DNA of 64,000 nt from NCBI GenBank assembly GCA_963667875.2, contig CAXXGC010000006.1, forward strand, positions 310,001 through 374,000, read 5' to 3'. The notes under the pieces were generated by a model. The model was given only the letters and a program-made list of their open reading frames with translations, made no database searches and was not told the origin of the DNA. Each line of letters starts with the position of its first letter. Position 1 is the first letter of the stretch. The translations under genes were made by a program, and so were the position numbers. The stretch is from JAEXOD01 sp963667875. GTDB lineage: Bacteria; Bacteroidota; Ignavibacteria; Ignavibacteriales; Melioribacteraceae. This document shows, one piece after another, positions 56,058 to 64,000 of the stretch.

Positions 56058-56525
56058 TTATTTGTTAATTTTATTTAATCCTGCTATTTCTTCTAAAGCC
56101 AACAAGGTATACGAAGTAACTAAAATGGGATTATTTTCCCACCATCTTCCATTTTCATTAATCCAAAAACCCTCTGATTTTTGTAATTTTAACAGCTGGT
56201 TGGAAAGATCATTGCGCCAGCTATTTTTATTGCCGTTTTTATCCACAATTATTTCTTCATCATAAATACTTAAAGCTTTTGCCATAGTTTGATAATAATA
56301 GTATAATCCCTGCTCTCCAATTCCCGGATTTTCAGTAACAGTATAATTTTCGCTAATCCATTTAAATGCAGCAATAACTCTTTCATCATTTTTATTTAGA
56401 CCGGCAAAAATAAAACTCTTTAAACCAGCATACGACATTCCGCCATACGATAATGTTCCGCCTGCCTTACTATCGCCGGGTCTATACATAAAACCACCGT
56501 CATTTGCGGCATATTTTTTGGTCAT
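56058..56525 (-). CDS. Secreted alpha/alpha-toroid protein, C-terminal part (frameshifted gene)
   Basis: C-terminal 155 residues of a prenyltransferase/squalene-oxidase repeat protein (DGGFMYRPGDSKAGGTLSYG, LGEQG-like EQGLYYYYQTMAKAL, KLQKSEGFWINENGRWWENN). It overlaps the end of the 56500-57174 frame. Removing one A from the run of six A at about 56518-56524 would join the two frames (...TNDQ + KYAANDGGF...). It is either a real frameshift mutation, a base-call error or a slippage site. Homology to the toroid in the downstream 1199-residue protein is apparent from the repeat pattern. Confidence 0.8.
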   Translation of the reverse strand: MTKKYAANDGGFMYRPGDSKAGGTLSYGGMSYAGLKSFIFAGLNKNDERVIAAFKWISENYTVTENPGIGEQGLYYYYQTMAKALSIYDEEIIVDKNGNKNSWRNDLSNQLLKLQKSEGFWINENGRWWENNPILVTSYTLLALEEIAGLNKINK

Positions 56526-57174
56526 TTGTTTTATAATTTTGTGTCCTTTCTAAAAATTTTAAAGCTTTATAAAAAAAGAGTTTTCTTTTTGTTTTAAGAT
56601 TTTCATCTCCTTTATTTTTAGGATTATCCGACAATTCTTCATCTTTTTGTAAGGCTTCAATAGTCCATTGAAGATTTGAAAGATCGGGTGCTTTGTCTTT
56701 AGCGCCATAACTTACTCCGCCATAATAAATACTGTCAACAGAATAGCCGCCAATTTCATCTAATTGAAGATTCATTAAAAATGATTTTGCATTATTGATT
56801 AATGTTTTATGTTCCAATAAATTTAAATCTTCATAAGCCATTAAACAAATTGCCGTACTGTAGGCCTTCATATCATCGGCATAAATTCCACCATCAGGTT
56901 TTACATATTTATTTAAAAAATTAAATCCGCATAAAATTACAGAATCTTCTATACCAATATTAGGATTTGAGCGTATAAAAGCAGATAATACCAGTGCGGT
57001 AATTGGAGGATAATGATCCCACGACCCATCAGAACTTTGCTGGGCATATAACCACTTTAACCCTTTTACTACAGAGTGTTGTATTTCCTTTTGCAAAGAA
57101 ATATCTACTTTTTGTGCAAACAGATCACCCGCAAATATTGTTAATATCAGTATAATTATTATCTTTTTTATCAT
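56500..57174 (-). CDS. Secreted alpha/alpha-toroid protein, N-terminal part (frameshifted gene)
   Basis: Starts with a signal peptide (MIKKIIIILILTIFAGDLFAQ) from the ATG at 57174; the GTG six bases upstream lies within the GAGGTG ribosome site. Repeats of the squalene-cyclase type are visible (LKWLYAQQSSDGSWDHYPPI, FLNKYVKPDGGIYADDMKAY). The frame ends with NDQKICRK and TGA; the family continues in the next frame at 56525. No DXDD acid motif of true hopene cyclases is seen, so this is more likely a binding or scaffold toroid than a terpene cyclase (inference). Confidence 0.82.
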   Translation of the reverse strand: MIKKIIIILILTIFAGDLFAQKVDISLQKEIQHSVVKGLKWLYAQQSSDGSWDHYPPITALVLSAFIRSNPNIGIEDSVILCGFNFLNKYVKPDGGIYADDMKAYSTAICLMAYEDLNLLEHKTLINNAKSFLMNLQLDEIGGYSVDSIYYGGVSYGAKDKAPDLSNLQWTIEALQKDEELSDNPKNKGDENLKTKRKLFFYKALKFLERTQNYKTNDQKICRK

Positions 57175-57195
57175 AATCACCTCTTATTTTATAAT

Positions 57196-59265
57196 TTATA
57201 ATTTAAAATCAACAGCAACAATAAAATTTCGCCCCATTGAATAAATTCCCGAACCGTGTGTTTTATAATATTCATCAAAAATGTTTTCTAATTTCAAATA
57301 AGTAACCAGCCAATTATCAATTAAATACGAAAAATTTAAATTATGAGTAATAAATCCTTTAGTGCCATTTATACCAATTCGATAATCTTTTTTATCACTT
57401 GAAGATATTCTGTTTTGTTTATCAGACCATAACATATAATATTCGGCAGAAAAACTGTTTTTACAAAAACTTAAACTTATTTTACCATTTAAAGGGGGAA
57501 TCCTGGAAAGAGGTTCATTTAAGGTAATACTTTGACCATAAGTATAATTTATTTGATTTTGCAGACTGATACAATCATAAATTTCGGTACAGAAGAACCA
57601 TTCAAAACCATGAACGTACCCTTTTTCCATATTTTTTCTAACATACACAGGATAACCCTCTATTGTTGTTTCACCGTTATAGGAACCTAAAACCGGATTA
57701 ATAAAATTGTGCAGTTTGTTATAATAATAAAAAAAAGAAGTATTAAAATATGTATTTAAGTATTTAACCCCCAATTCGTACGAGTTGCAATATTCAGCAT
57801 TTAAGTCAGTATTAGGTACATCAAATCGGGCTCCGCTGCCTGAGCCAGATTTACCATAAACAGAAATATCTTCCAAACTTGGTGTGCGGTAACCTTGCGA
57901 ATAGTTTAATATAAAATTTAGACTGTTTTCAATTACCCTGAATAATACACCTGCGTTAAATGAAAAATTATTTTTGGATAAAATAAAATTATTAAATGGT
58001 TGACCAAGTTGTGCCGAAATTTTGGAATAACTATATCTAACACCAAACGAAAAAGTAAATCTGTTAAAAGTATAATGATTTTGTAAAAACAATCCCAAAA
58101 CATTTGTTTCGGAGCTATCGGCAAATTGTGGTTTTTGCAATTTTTCCACACCTGTTACCAAATTGGACGAAGATCTTTCACTATAAATATTATCGTTGTA
58201 ATAATCTATTCCAATAACACTTTTAAGGTTACTTAACCACGTAAAAGTTACATTATTTGTAAAACCAAAAGTACTCACTTTATCCAAATCGTTAATTTGG
58301 GTAGTGGTAACTTTAGTACTAATATTTTGTCTGCCTTCAGTATTTTTTATATAAAATAATTTTGTATTTATTGAATTTAAAAATAAATCATCAACATCAT
58401 AATGATAACTTAAAACAAAGGATTCTCTTTTTTGAGGGTTAAATAAATATTTAATATCATTTCCCGCAGCGTATCTGTCAGTTCGCGGCACATCAAACGA
58501 ACTATTGTTTTGATAATTAAATTCAAATTTATTTAATGAATCTATTTGATACCCTGCCTTAAAAAACAAACTAAACTCATTGTAACCCGATGGTTTTTGA
58601 ATATTACCGCTATTTCCCGAATTTACATCTTTTGTTTTTTTATAAGAACCGCTAAATATTAGTGATAAAGGACTAAAGTTTTTACTTAAACTAATATTTT
58701 GATAAATTCCTTTATCTCCTGTACTATATCTTGAATATGATTCTAAATTTTTACCATTTAGATTTGATTTTGTAACAATATTAATTACACCGCCAATTGC
58801 ATCCGAACCATATATAACACTGCTGGGGCCATTTATAACTTCAACCCGTTCAATAATATTGGGATTAATTGTATTTAGGTATTGATTAGGTCCATATCTA
58901 AAAATTGAATTATTTAATTTCACACCATCAATTAAAACAAGAACCCTGTTGCCAATCATTCCTCGTATAATTGGTGAACCTCCCCCATAATTTGTTTTTT
59001 GCATATAAACACTCGAGTTGCCCAAAAACAAATCGGGAAGATTTAAAACATTTTGGTTTTTAATCCCTTCTTCCGATATTGTCATAATAGAGAAATTTTC
59101 AGCCATCTTGAATGTAAACATTGAGGAACCAAAAATTGAAATTGGAGGTACCAGATATACTTTTGAAGAATCTAAATTTTCATCCGATAATTTTTCATTA
59201 TTAGCAATAATAAAATTATTACACATAAAAAGTAATATGCAAAATAATCCTATTTTACAACTCAC
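57196..59265 (-). CDS. TonB-dependent outer-membrane receptor
   Basis: 689 residues with a signal sequence, a plug domain (about 35-165: ILNLPDLFL-type start, GGGSPIIRGMIGNRVLVLIDGVK, RVEVINGPSSVIYGSDAIGGVINIV) and a 22-strand barrel ending in GRNFIVAVDFKL. Imports a scarce ligand using TonB energy; substrate not predictable. The start is GTG at 59265 after a GAGAGGTG site and overlaps the end of the upstream receptor by 11 bases, so the two are translationally coupled. Confidence 0.9.
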   Translation of the reverse strand: MSCKIGLFCILLFMCNNFIIANNEKLSDENLDSSKVYLVPPISIFGSSMFTFKMAENFSIMTISEEGIKNQNVLNLPDLFLGNSSVYMQKTNYGGGSPIIRGMIGNRVLVLIDGVKLNNSIFRYGPNQYLNTINPNIIERVEVINGPSSVIYGSDAIGGVINIVTKSNLNGKNLESYSRYSTGDKGIYQNISLSKNFSPLSLIFSGSYKKTKDVNSGNSGNIQKPSGYNEFSLFFKAGYQIDSLNKFEFNYQNNSSFDVPRTDRYAAGNDIKYLFNPQKRESFVLSYHYDVDDLFLNSINTKLFYIKNTEGRQNISTKVTTTQINDLDKVSTFGFTNNVTFTWLSNLKSVIGIDYYNDNIYSERSSSNLVTGVEKLQKPQFADSSETNVLGLFLQNHYTFNRFTFSFGVRYSYSKISAQLGQPFNNFILSKNNFSFNAGVLFRVIENSLNFILNYSQGYRTPSLEDISVYGKSGSGSGARFDVPNTDLNAEYCNSYELGVKYLNTYFNTSFFYYYNKLHNFINPVLGSYNGETTIEGYPVYVRKNMEKGYVHGFEWFFCTEIYDCISLQNQINYTYGQSITLNEPLSRIPPLNGKISLSFCKNSFSAEYYMLWSDKQNRISSSDKKDYRIGINGTKGFITHNLNFSYLIDNWLVTYLKLENIFDEYYKTHGSGIYSMGRNFIVAVDFKL

Positions 59266-61390
59266 AGGTCACCTCTCCGTTAATAATTGTTCCGGCCGAA
59301 GGATACAGAAGTTTTTTTTGCCCCAACATATATCCTTGAAGAGAATAATGTTTATTAAAAATATTGTTAACAAAAAGAGCAATTTTAAAAAACGAATATT
59401 TATATGCAATATTTGAATTTACCAGCACATAATTGGGAATTGTATATTTGTTTTCATCATCCAAACATGTTTTACTATTATAGTTAGCATTTAAAGTTAT
59501 TGTCAAACCATTATTGAACATGTATGATAATCCAACATTTCCAAAATATGCAGGTATTCCTTTTAAGTAGTTTTTATTGTAATCCCCTTCATTAAACTTT
59601 ACCGAGTTATATGTAAAATTTAGGTATGAACTTAATTTGTCAAAAGTGGAAGTTAAATCAAATTCCATTCCTTGATGTATAGTATTTAACAAATTTTCAT
59701 ATTTGTAACTTTTTAAATCAAAATCAATTTCATCTTTAACATTACTATAATAAGCTGTAATTGACAGTCTGTTTGTAAAACTTTCCATTAAATCAAAAAA
59801 ATGGACTAATCCAAGTTCGTAATTATTTGAATATTGTGGTTTTAGATGTGTGTTATTAAATGGTGCAACGTCAGTAATATACGGCATATAACCAATAAAC
59901 ATAGGAACAAAGACTACAAAATTAAGCCTGCTTAGATCTGTTAACTGGTTTACGGTTGGCGATTTAAATGATCTTGTATAATTAAAATATATACTGCCAT
60001 ATTTATTATATTTAAAATTAATTCCAAATTTGGGACTGAAGGCATTAGAAGATATATCAATAGAAGTATCCGGTTTTTCACCATTTAAATTATCCTTTAT
60101 GTAATCAAAACGTAACCCTAAATTTATGTTTATTACATTCGAAATTTGATATTCGCTATTTAAATAAACCGCACCTTTAAACCTATTTCCTTTTGTGTTA
60201 ATTGTTTCCTGTCCTCTTTGTAAAGAACCATTTAAATAATCCAATTCAAAACCATTTAACCAATTATAATATTTGTTTGTAAATAACGAATAGTTCAGTT
60301 CTGAACCCAAAACAAATTTAATATTTAGGTCTTTAAGATTATTAAAATTATTAAAACTTAACCCAAAATCATCATAAATAAATTCTCTTTCGTTGGTGTC
60401 TCCAAAAAAAGTTGTATCATATATCCCAATTACCTGCATTGTATAATCTACTACCGGAGCAATATTTACGAATGTTTCTATTTCTTTGGCTGTTTTATGT
60501 TTATACAACAAACCAATAGTTAATTCCGATTCAGCAGATAAATAATTTTTATATTCTAAATTAGCGAAATAACGCTGTTCATCTTTGTTATCTTTTTTGA
60601 AATACGGCATAGTATTTTTTCTGTCCGCATTAATTTCAGATTCCAAATTTGGACCCGGAATATCATATTTATTTATTTGGTTTACAGTTAAAAATTTAAT
60701 TTTGGAATGTGTATTAATCCGGTAATTAACTTTTCCGCCAAACGATAAATCAGTCCACGATGAATGATTTCTATATCCGTCTATTTGCTCATTGGAAAGA
60801 TAAATTCCAAAATCGCCTTTATTATAGTGATTATTAAATATATATTTCCCTCTAAAAAGACCGTTATTACCTGCGCCAATGGATAGACTATTAAAAATGG
60901 AATCGGTATACGATGGTATAACATTAATAACTCCTCCAATTGAAAAGTCACCATATAAAACCGAAGCACCGCCTTTTAATACTTCAATTGAGCTAATGTT
61001 ATTTATTGGCAACAAATTCCAATTAATTATACCATTTTCGACATCATTAACAGGAATTCCGTCATACAAAAGGGTAATATATTCCGATTCCCCGCCTCCG
61101 TAAAAACCCCTTGTACTTAAAACCGGAACTTTACCAAACCCATCCATACTGCTAAAATTTAAACCGGATGTTTGATTTAATATGGAAACTAAGTTATTAC
61201 TTGCAAATCTTTTAATTTCTTCCGATGAAATTATTGTTAAGGCGGAAGTTCTATTTAATAAATCATTTTCAAACCTATCAGCAGTAACCGTAACGGGATT
61301 TATATGGTAAACCTTATTTGTATCCAAATAATACTGAGCTTGCAAATTTTTAAATATACAAAAACAGAGAATTGTAAAAGCACTTTTCAT
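59255..61390 (-). CDS. TonB-dependent outer-membrane receptor
   Basis: 711 residues: short signal peptide (MKSAFTILCFCIFKNLQAQ), plug (about 25-150: VTVTADRFENDL, ITLLYDGIPVNDVENG, SIEVLKGGASVLYGDFSIGGVINV) and a barrel domain with repeated aromatic strand ends. It contains the hallmark TonB-box-like INPVTVTA at the start of the plug. It is clearly distinct from the second receptor next to it. Neither has an N-terminal carboxypeptidase-like domain, so they are not SusC type. Confidence 0.9.
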   Translation of the reverse strand: MKSAFTILCFCIFKNLQAQYYLDTNKVYHINPVTVTADRFENDLLNRTSALTIISSEEIKRFASNNLVSILNQTSGLNFSSMDGFGKVPVLSTRGFYGGGESEYITLLYDGIPVNDVENGIINWNLLPINNISSIEVLKGGASVLYGDFSIGGVINVIPSYTDSIFNSLSIGAGNNGLFRGKYIFNNHYNKGDFGIYLSNEQIDGYRNHSSWTDLSFGGKVNYRINTHSKIKFLTVNQINKYDIPGPNLESEINADRKNTMPYFKKDNKDEQRYFANLEYKNYLSAESELTIGLLYKHKTAKEIETFVNIAPVVDYTMQVIGIYDTTFFGDTNEREFIYDDFGLSFNNFNNLKDLNIKFVLGSELNYSLFTNKYYNWLNGFELDYLNGSLQRGQETINTKGNRFKGAVYLNSEYQISNVININLGLRFDYIKDNLNGEKPDTSIDISSNAFSPKFGINFKYNKYGSIYFNYTRSFKSPTVNQLTDLSRLNFVVFVPMFIGYMPYITDVAPFNNTHLKPQYSNNYELGLVHFFDLMESFTNRLSITAYYSNVKDEIDFDLKSYKYENLLNTIHQGMEFDLTSTFDKLSSYLNFTYNSVKFNEGDYNKNYLKGIPAYFGNVGLSYMFNNGLTITLNANYNSKTCLDDENKYTIPNYVLVNSNIAYKYSFFKIALFVNNIFNKHYSLQGYMLGQKKLLYPSAGTIINGEVTCEL

Positions 61391-61399
61391 AAAATACCT

Positions 61400-62047
61400 C
61401 TAATTAGTTGCTTTAATTATTAATTTAACAGGTGTATTTTTAGGTGGAATTATTTTAGAATTGGCAAAATATACTTCATCATTATTACCATCTTTTAATG
61501 GATTATCTATTATGGTGAACGGATCGTTATATGTAGTTATTAAAGACCTGTTTTCATCAGCCATAAATTTACCATTAATAATTTTACTGCCAATAAAAAT
61601 CCATTTGGTATGTTTCATTGTACAACTGTCTTTAATATTAAAAAGTAAATCTTCAGCTTTATAATATTCTTTTTTCCCATCCAACTCCCATTCAACGTAA
61701 ATTTCAACCAAATCCGCTTTTTGTTTGCTGCCCAAATAATCATTTAGTTCTGTTGAATTTAGACCAAGTAATAAAAGAGAAACCTGTAAATAATATGGAA
61801 CTACATCCAAAACTAAAACCGATTCGTGTAATTTGCCAAAAGGGGCACATGCAAAAACTTCAATTAATCCCGAACTCATATTAACTTTACCGGGAATTTG
61901 AATTTCTCTTTTTTCTGTATCAATTATTATAGTGGCTAAACGGTAGGTGTTTTCCGAAATTTCTTGAAGTTGTGCCAAGGAACTATCAGAAATCTGTGAA
62001 AATATTGTTGAAATAAATAATTGTGATAATAAAATTAAAAACTTCAT
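61400..62047 (-). CDS. Secreted YdjY-like domain protein
   Basis: 215 residues with a signal peptide (MKFLILLSQLFISTIFSQ). The body matches my recollection of the YdjY domain family: IDTEKREIQIPGKVNMSSGLIEVFAC, FGKLHESVLVLDVVPYYLQVSLLLLGL, VEIYVEWELDGKKEYYKAEDLLF and TTYNDPFTIIDNPLKDG. The family has no assigned biochemical role. It is the first gene of the minus-strand operon that continues with two TonB-dependent receptors and the toroid proteins, 9 bases upstream of the first receptor. Confidence 0.78.
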   Translation of the reverse strand: MKFLILLSQLFISTIFSQISDSSLAQLQEISENTYRLATIIIDTEKREIQIPGKVNMSSGLIEVFACAPFGKLHESVLVLDVVPYYLQVSLLLLGLNSTELNDYLGSKQKADLVEIYVEWELDGKKEYYKAEDLLFNIKDSCTMKHTKWIFIGSKIINGKFMADENRSLITTYNDPFTIIDNPLKDGNNDEVYFANSKIIPPKNTPVKLIIKATN

Positions 62048-62294
62048 GTATCACCCTATTATTATGATATTTCATCAACTAATATTAGTTAATATTTAAT
62101 TTAAATAATATTTATTAATATTCAAATTATTTTTAATATTTTATTCAAATTTGTGATTTTAATCAAATAATTGACTTGCTTAATTATATATATTTTAATA
62201 TTATTAAAGATATATATGCATTATTATAAGGATGCTTTTTATAACAATTTGTATCTGATTTATATTAGGAGCAAAAAACTAGGGGATTTTATTT
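62048..62294. promoter_or_regulatory. Divergent promoter region of the envelope operon and the T9SS cargo pair
   Basis: 247 very AT-rich bases between divergent genes, with a TTAATATTTAA-type palindromic tract around 62085-62115. A TTAGGAGC ribosome-like site lies about 25 bases before the ATG at 62295. No specific operator can be named. Confidence 0.45.
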
Positions 62295-63542
62295 ATGTAC
62301 AAAAAATTATTAATTATAGGGTTATGTTTTTTAAGCTTTAATTGTTATGCCGGTTATTCCCATACTCAGTACTTAGGCAACAAATTATTGGTTTTGAATA
62401 ATAATGGTTTTTTTATTCAGTTATCAAAAAATAGTTTCAAAAAAATTATTTTAGGTGATGATGCATTAGATGTATCTTGGTTTACAATTGCTGATAGTGT
62501 AACTGCTTATGCAAATACTACGGACTCGTTATACAGAACAACCGACCAAGGGAAAACATGGAAAGGAATTTTAGAAATTAGGAGCGGTTTTATTAATTTT
62601 GAATCTAAAATGAATGTAATCGCTTTATTATATTCCAACAACGAATTAGTATTTTCAACAAATAAAGGAGTAGACTGGAGCACCCGAGTTCTTTCCTTCC
62701 CTATTACTAATATTTGCACAATTCTCATTGTGGGAATACAACCGCCCGACAAGGTACAAATTGAATTATGGGAGCATTTTGCCAGCTACCATAACATATA
62801 TTTTTATAAATCAACTCCTCCTTATAATAATTGGATAAATGTTACAAGTTCAACCGGATTAATAGGTGCAAGCACATCTTTTGATTTTGTAACTGAAACA
62901 TTTGGATATCAAACATCCGAAAATGTTTATTCTGTAACTACTAATGGCGGAACTACGTGGATAAAAAGAAGTAATCTTGGGGATGGCGGGTTTTTAATGA
63001 ATGGATTATTTCTTAACTTTAAACATGGATATTTATATTTGCCATCTGCATGGGGACCCGGAATTTACCAAACCACTAATGGCGGGTATATGTGGAACAA
63101 ACTTATTACAACAGAAAATGTTGCTTCCATTACAGCTACGGACAGTTCCTTTGCTTATACACATAATAATGATAATTTGGTTTATGTAACCAATAATAAC
63201 GGTGTTACGTGGGAAATATTGGATCCTTTTTTACTTTTAGATGTAGACAATGAAATACAAACACCAAATAATTTCACTTTATATAACAATTACCCTAACC
63301 CTTTTAATCCGTCAACCGTAATTAAATTTGCTATACCTGAACGCAACAACGTAAAAATTAATGTTTATGATTTATTAGGAAAACAAATTGCGTTAATAAC
63401 CGATAAAGTTTATGATGCCGGAACATACGAAATAACATTTAATACCGAATCAATAAATGGCGGGCTTTCTGCCGGAATTTATTTCTATACAATGCAATGC
63501 GGGAATAATGTTCAGACAAAAAAAATGATTTTGGTTAAATAA
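62295..63542 (+). CDS. Secreted BNR/YCF48-like T9SS cargo (paralog 1)
   Basis: 415 residues. Signal peptide (MYKKLLIIGLCFLSFNCYAG), then a beta region with BNR-like motifs (RTTDQGKTWKGI, FSTNKGVDWSTR, TTNGGTTWIKR, TTNGGYMWNKL, TNNNGVTWEIL) and a T9SS sorting domain at the end (NYPNPFNPSTVIKFAI, VYDLLGKQIALI, SAGIYFYTMQCGNN, KKMILVK). Role unknown. A second gene of the same type follows 33 bases downstream. Confidence 0.88.
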   Translation: MYKKLLIIGLCFLSFNCYAGYSHTQYLGNKLLVLNNNGFFIQLSKNSFKKIILGDDALDVSWFTIADSVTAYANTTDSLYRTTDQGKTWKGILEIRSGFINFESKMNVIALLYSNNELVFSTNKGVDWSTRVLSFPITNICTILIVGIQPPDKVQIELWEHFASYHNIYFYKSTPPYNNWINVTSSTGLIGASTSFDFVTETFGYQTSENVYSVTTNGGTTWIKRSNLGDGGFLMNGLFLNFKHGYLYLPSAWGPGIYQTTNGGYMWNKLITTENVASITATDSSFAYTHNNDNLVYVTNNNGVTWEILDPFLLLDVDNEIQTPNNFTLYNNYPNPFNPSTVIKFAIPERNNVKINVYDLLGKQIALITDKVYDAGTYEITFNTESINGGLSAGIYFYTMQCGNNVQTKKMILVK

Positions 63543-63575
63543 TTAATTTTAAAATATTTTCTTGCGAGTATTATT

Positions 63576-64000
63576 GTGTTAAAAAAAATTATATTTTTAT
63601 CAATTTTGTTTACAGTTTCTTGTTTTGCAAGAGAAACTTCCGTTAAATATTTAGGAAACAAGCTGTTAATCTTAAATAATGATGGATTATTTATTTCCAA
63701 GTCGAAAAACAATTTTAGAAAAATTACATTAAGGAATGGAACATCCGAGGTTAAACAATTTATAATTGCGGACAGCGTAACTGCTTATGCTTTAGCTGAC
63801 GACTTTTTGTATCGAACAACTGACCAAGGTGAAACATGGCATGGGATCTCTATTATTCAAAACGAATTATTTCAGCTTTCGGCAAAAAATAATATTGTGG
63901 CTTTGCTGTATTCAAACAGTGAATTAGTAACATCATCGGATAAAGGGGAAAATTGGAGCAGCCGCATTTTATCATTCCCCGTTTCAGATTATGAATATGT
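63576..64000 (+). CDS. Secreted BNR/YCF48-like protein, paralog 2, cut by window edge
   Basis: Starts at GTG 63576 (MLKKIIFLSILFTVSCFAR signal peptide) and stays open to the end of the window. It parallels paralog 1 closely: VKYLGNKLLILNNDGLFI against HTQYLGNKLLVLNNNGFFI, IADSVTAYA shared exactly, YRTTDQGETW against YRTTDQGKTW. The C-terminal part, presumably with another T9SS sorting domain, lies outside. It is most likely co-transcribed with paralog 1. Confidence 0.82.
   Translation, partial: MLKKIIFLSILFTVSCFARETSVKYLGNKLLILNNDGLFISKSKNNFRKITLRNGTSEVKQFIIADSVTAYALADDFLYRTTDQGETWHGISIIQNELFQLSAKNNIVALLYSNSELVTSSDKGENWSSRILSFPVSDYEY

Noticed and set aside
56058..57174. Hopanoid or squalene cyclase
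   Set aside because: The protein has a signal peptide and toroid repeats but no visible DXDD acid motif, and it is far shorter than cyclases of that family.

Overview
The window is AT-rich DNA from a bacterium of the Bacteroidetes/Chlorobi (FCB) assemblage, most likely an Ignavibacteria-type organism (inference). The main evidence is six complete secreted proteins, plus a seventh cut by the window edge that probably belongs with them, ending in the Type IX secretion C-terminal sorting domain of the NYPNPFNPST...SSGVYFY...KKM form. Other support comes from a single-cytochrome-subunit succinate dehydrogenase of the b558 type, a fused alpha-beta 2-oxoacid dehydrogenase E1, and many short palindromic intergenic repeats. 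No rRNA, tRNA or CRISPR array was seen.

Layout. 1-3.4 kb: two nearly identical direct copies of a gene of unknown function (the first cut by the window edge) with duplicated 3' flanks. 3.4-4.2 kb: intergenic DNA packed with ~89 bp palindromic repeats. 4.3-7.6 kb (minus): sdhC-sdhA-sdhB. 7.9-11.0 kb (plus): a class III nucleotidyl cyclase-like protein, then an ECF sigma factor, anti-sigma-like membrane protein and TonB-domain lipoprotein. 11.2-13.3 kb: a YCF48/BNR-repeat T9SS cargo. 13.4-15.15 kb: an array of paired hairpin elements surrounding a single-tyrosine (Y1, IS200/RAYT-type) transposase; its last hairpin forms the end of an acyl-ACP thioesterase gene. 16.9-20.7 kb: two tandem paralogous T9SS cargo genes. 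20.9-24.7 kb: a gingipain-type C25 peptidase. 24.7-26.6 kb: a group II intron, inserted between that peptidase gene and its terminator, with a maturase ORF broken by one in-frame TGA. 27.3-34.7 kb: an accessory stretch bounded by two inverted ~190 bp repeats. It holds small orphan genes (HEAT repeats, SMI1/KNR4, three paralogous mini membrane proteins of which one is frameshifted), fragments of lost upstream genes, and a second hairpin array with 244 bp period. 34.8-41.5 kb (minus): lpdA-lipB-E1-E2-lipA, a complete lipoate and 2-oxoacid dehydrogenase operon. Then an EamA transporter (minus) and an eight-PAS cytosolic histidine kinase (plus). 46.5-50.8 kb: MmgE/PrpD, a fused CitD-CitE, and CitF. 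50.8-51.2 kb: a MITE-like element. 51.6-52.3 kb: an outer-membrane barrel protein. 52.4-62.0 kb (minus): a YdjY-like protein, two TonB-dependent receptors, a frameshifted secreted alpha/alpha-toroid protein and a 1199-residue T9SS protein carrying the same toroid. 62.3 kb to the end: two tandem paralogous T9SS cargo genes, the second running off the window.

The most unusual content is the intergenic architecture. At least three loci carry the same hairpin/TTTGTAA/hairpin grammar with different stem sequences, consistent with structure-recognising mobilisation by a Y1 transposase. The window also has at least three other families of structured repeats. The core metabolic genes are conventional except for the PrpD/citrate-lyase-like operon and the envelope operon at 52-62 kb, whose substrates cannot be told from sequence alone.
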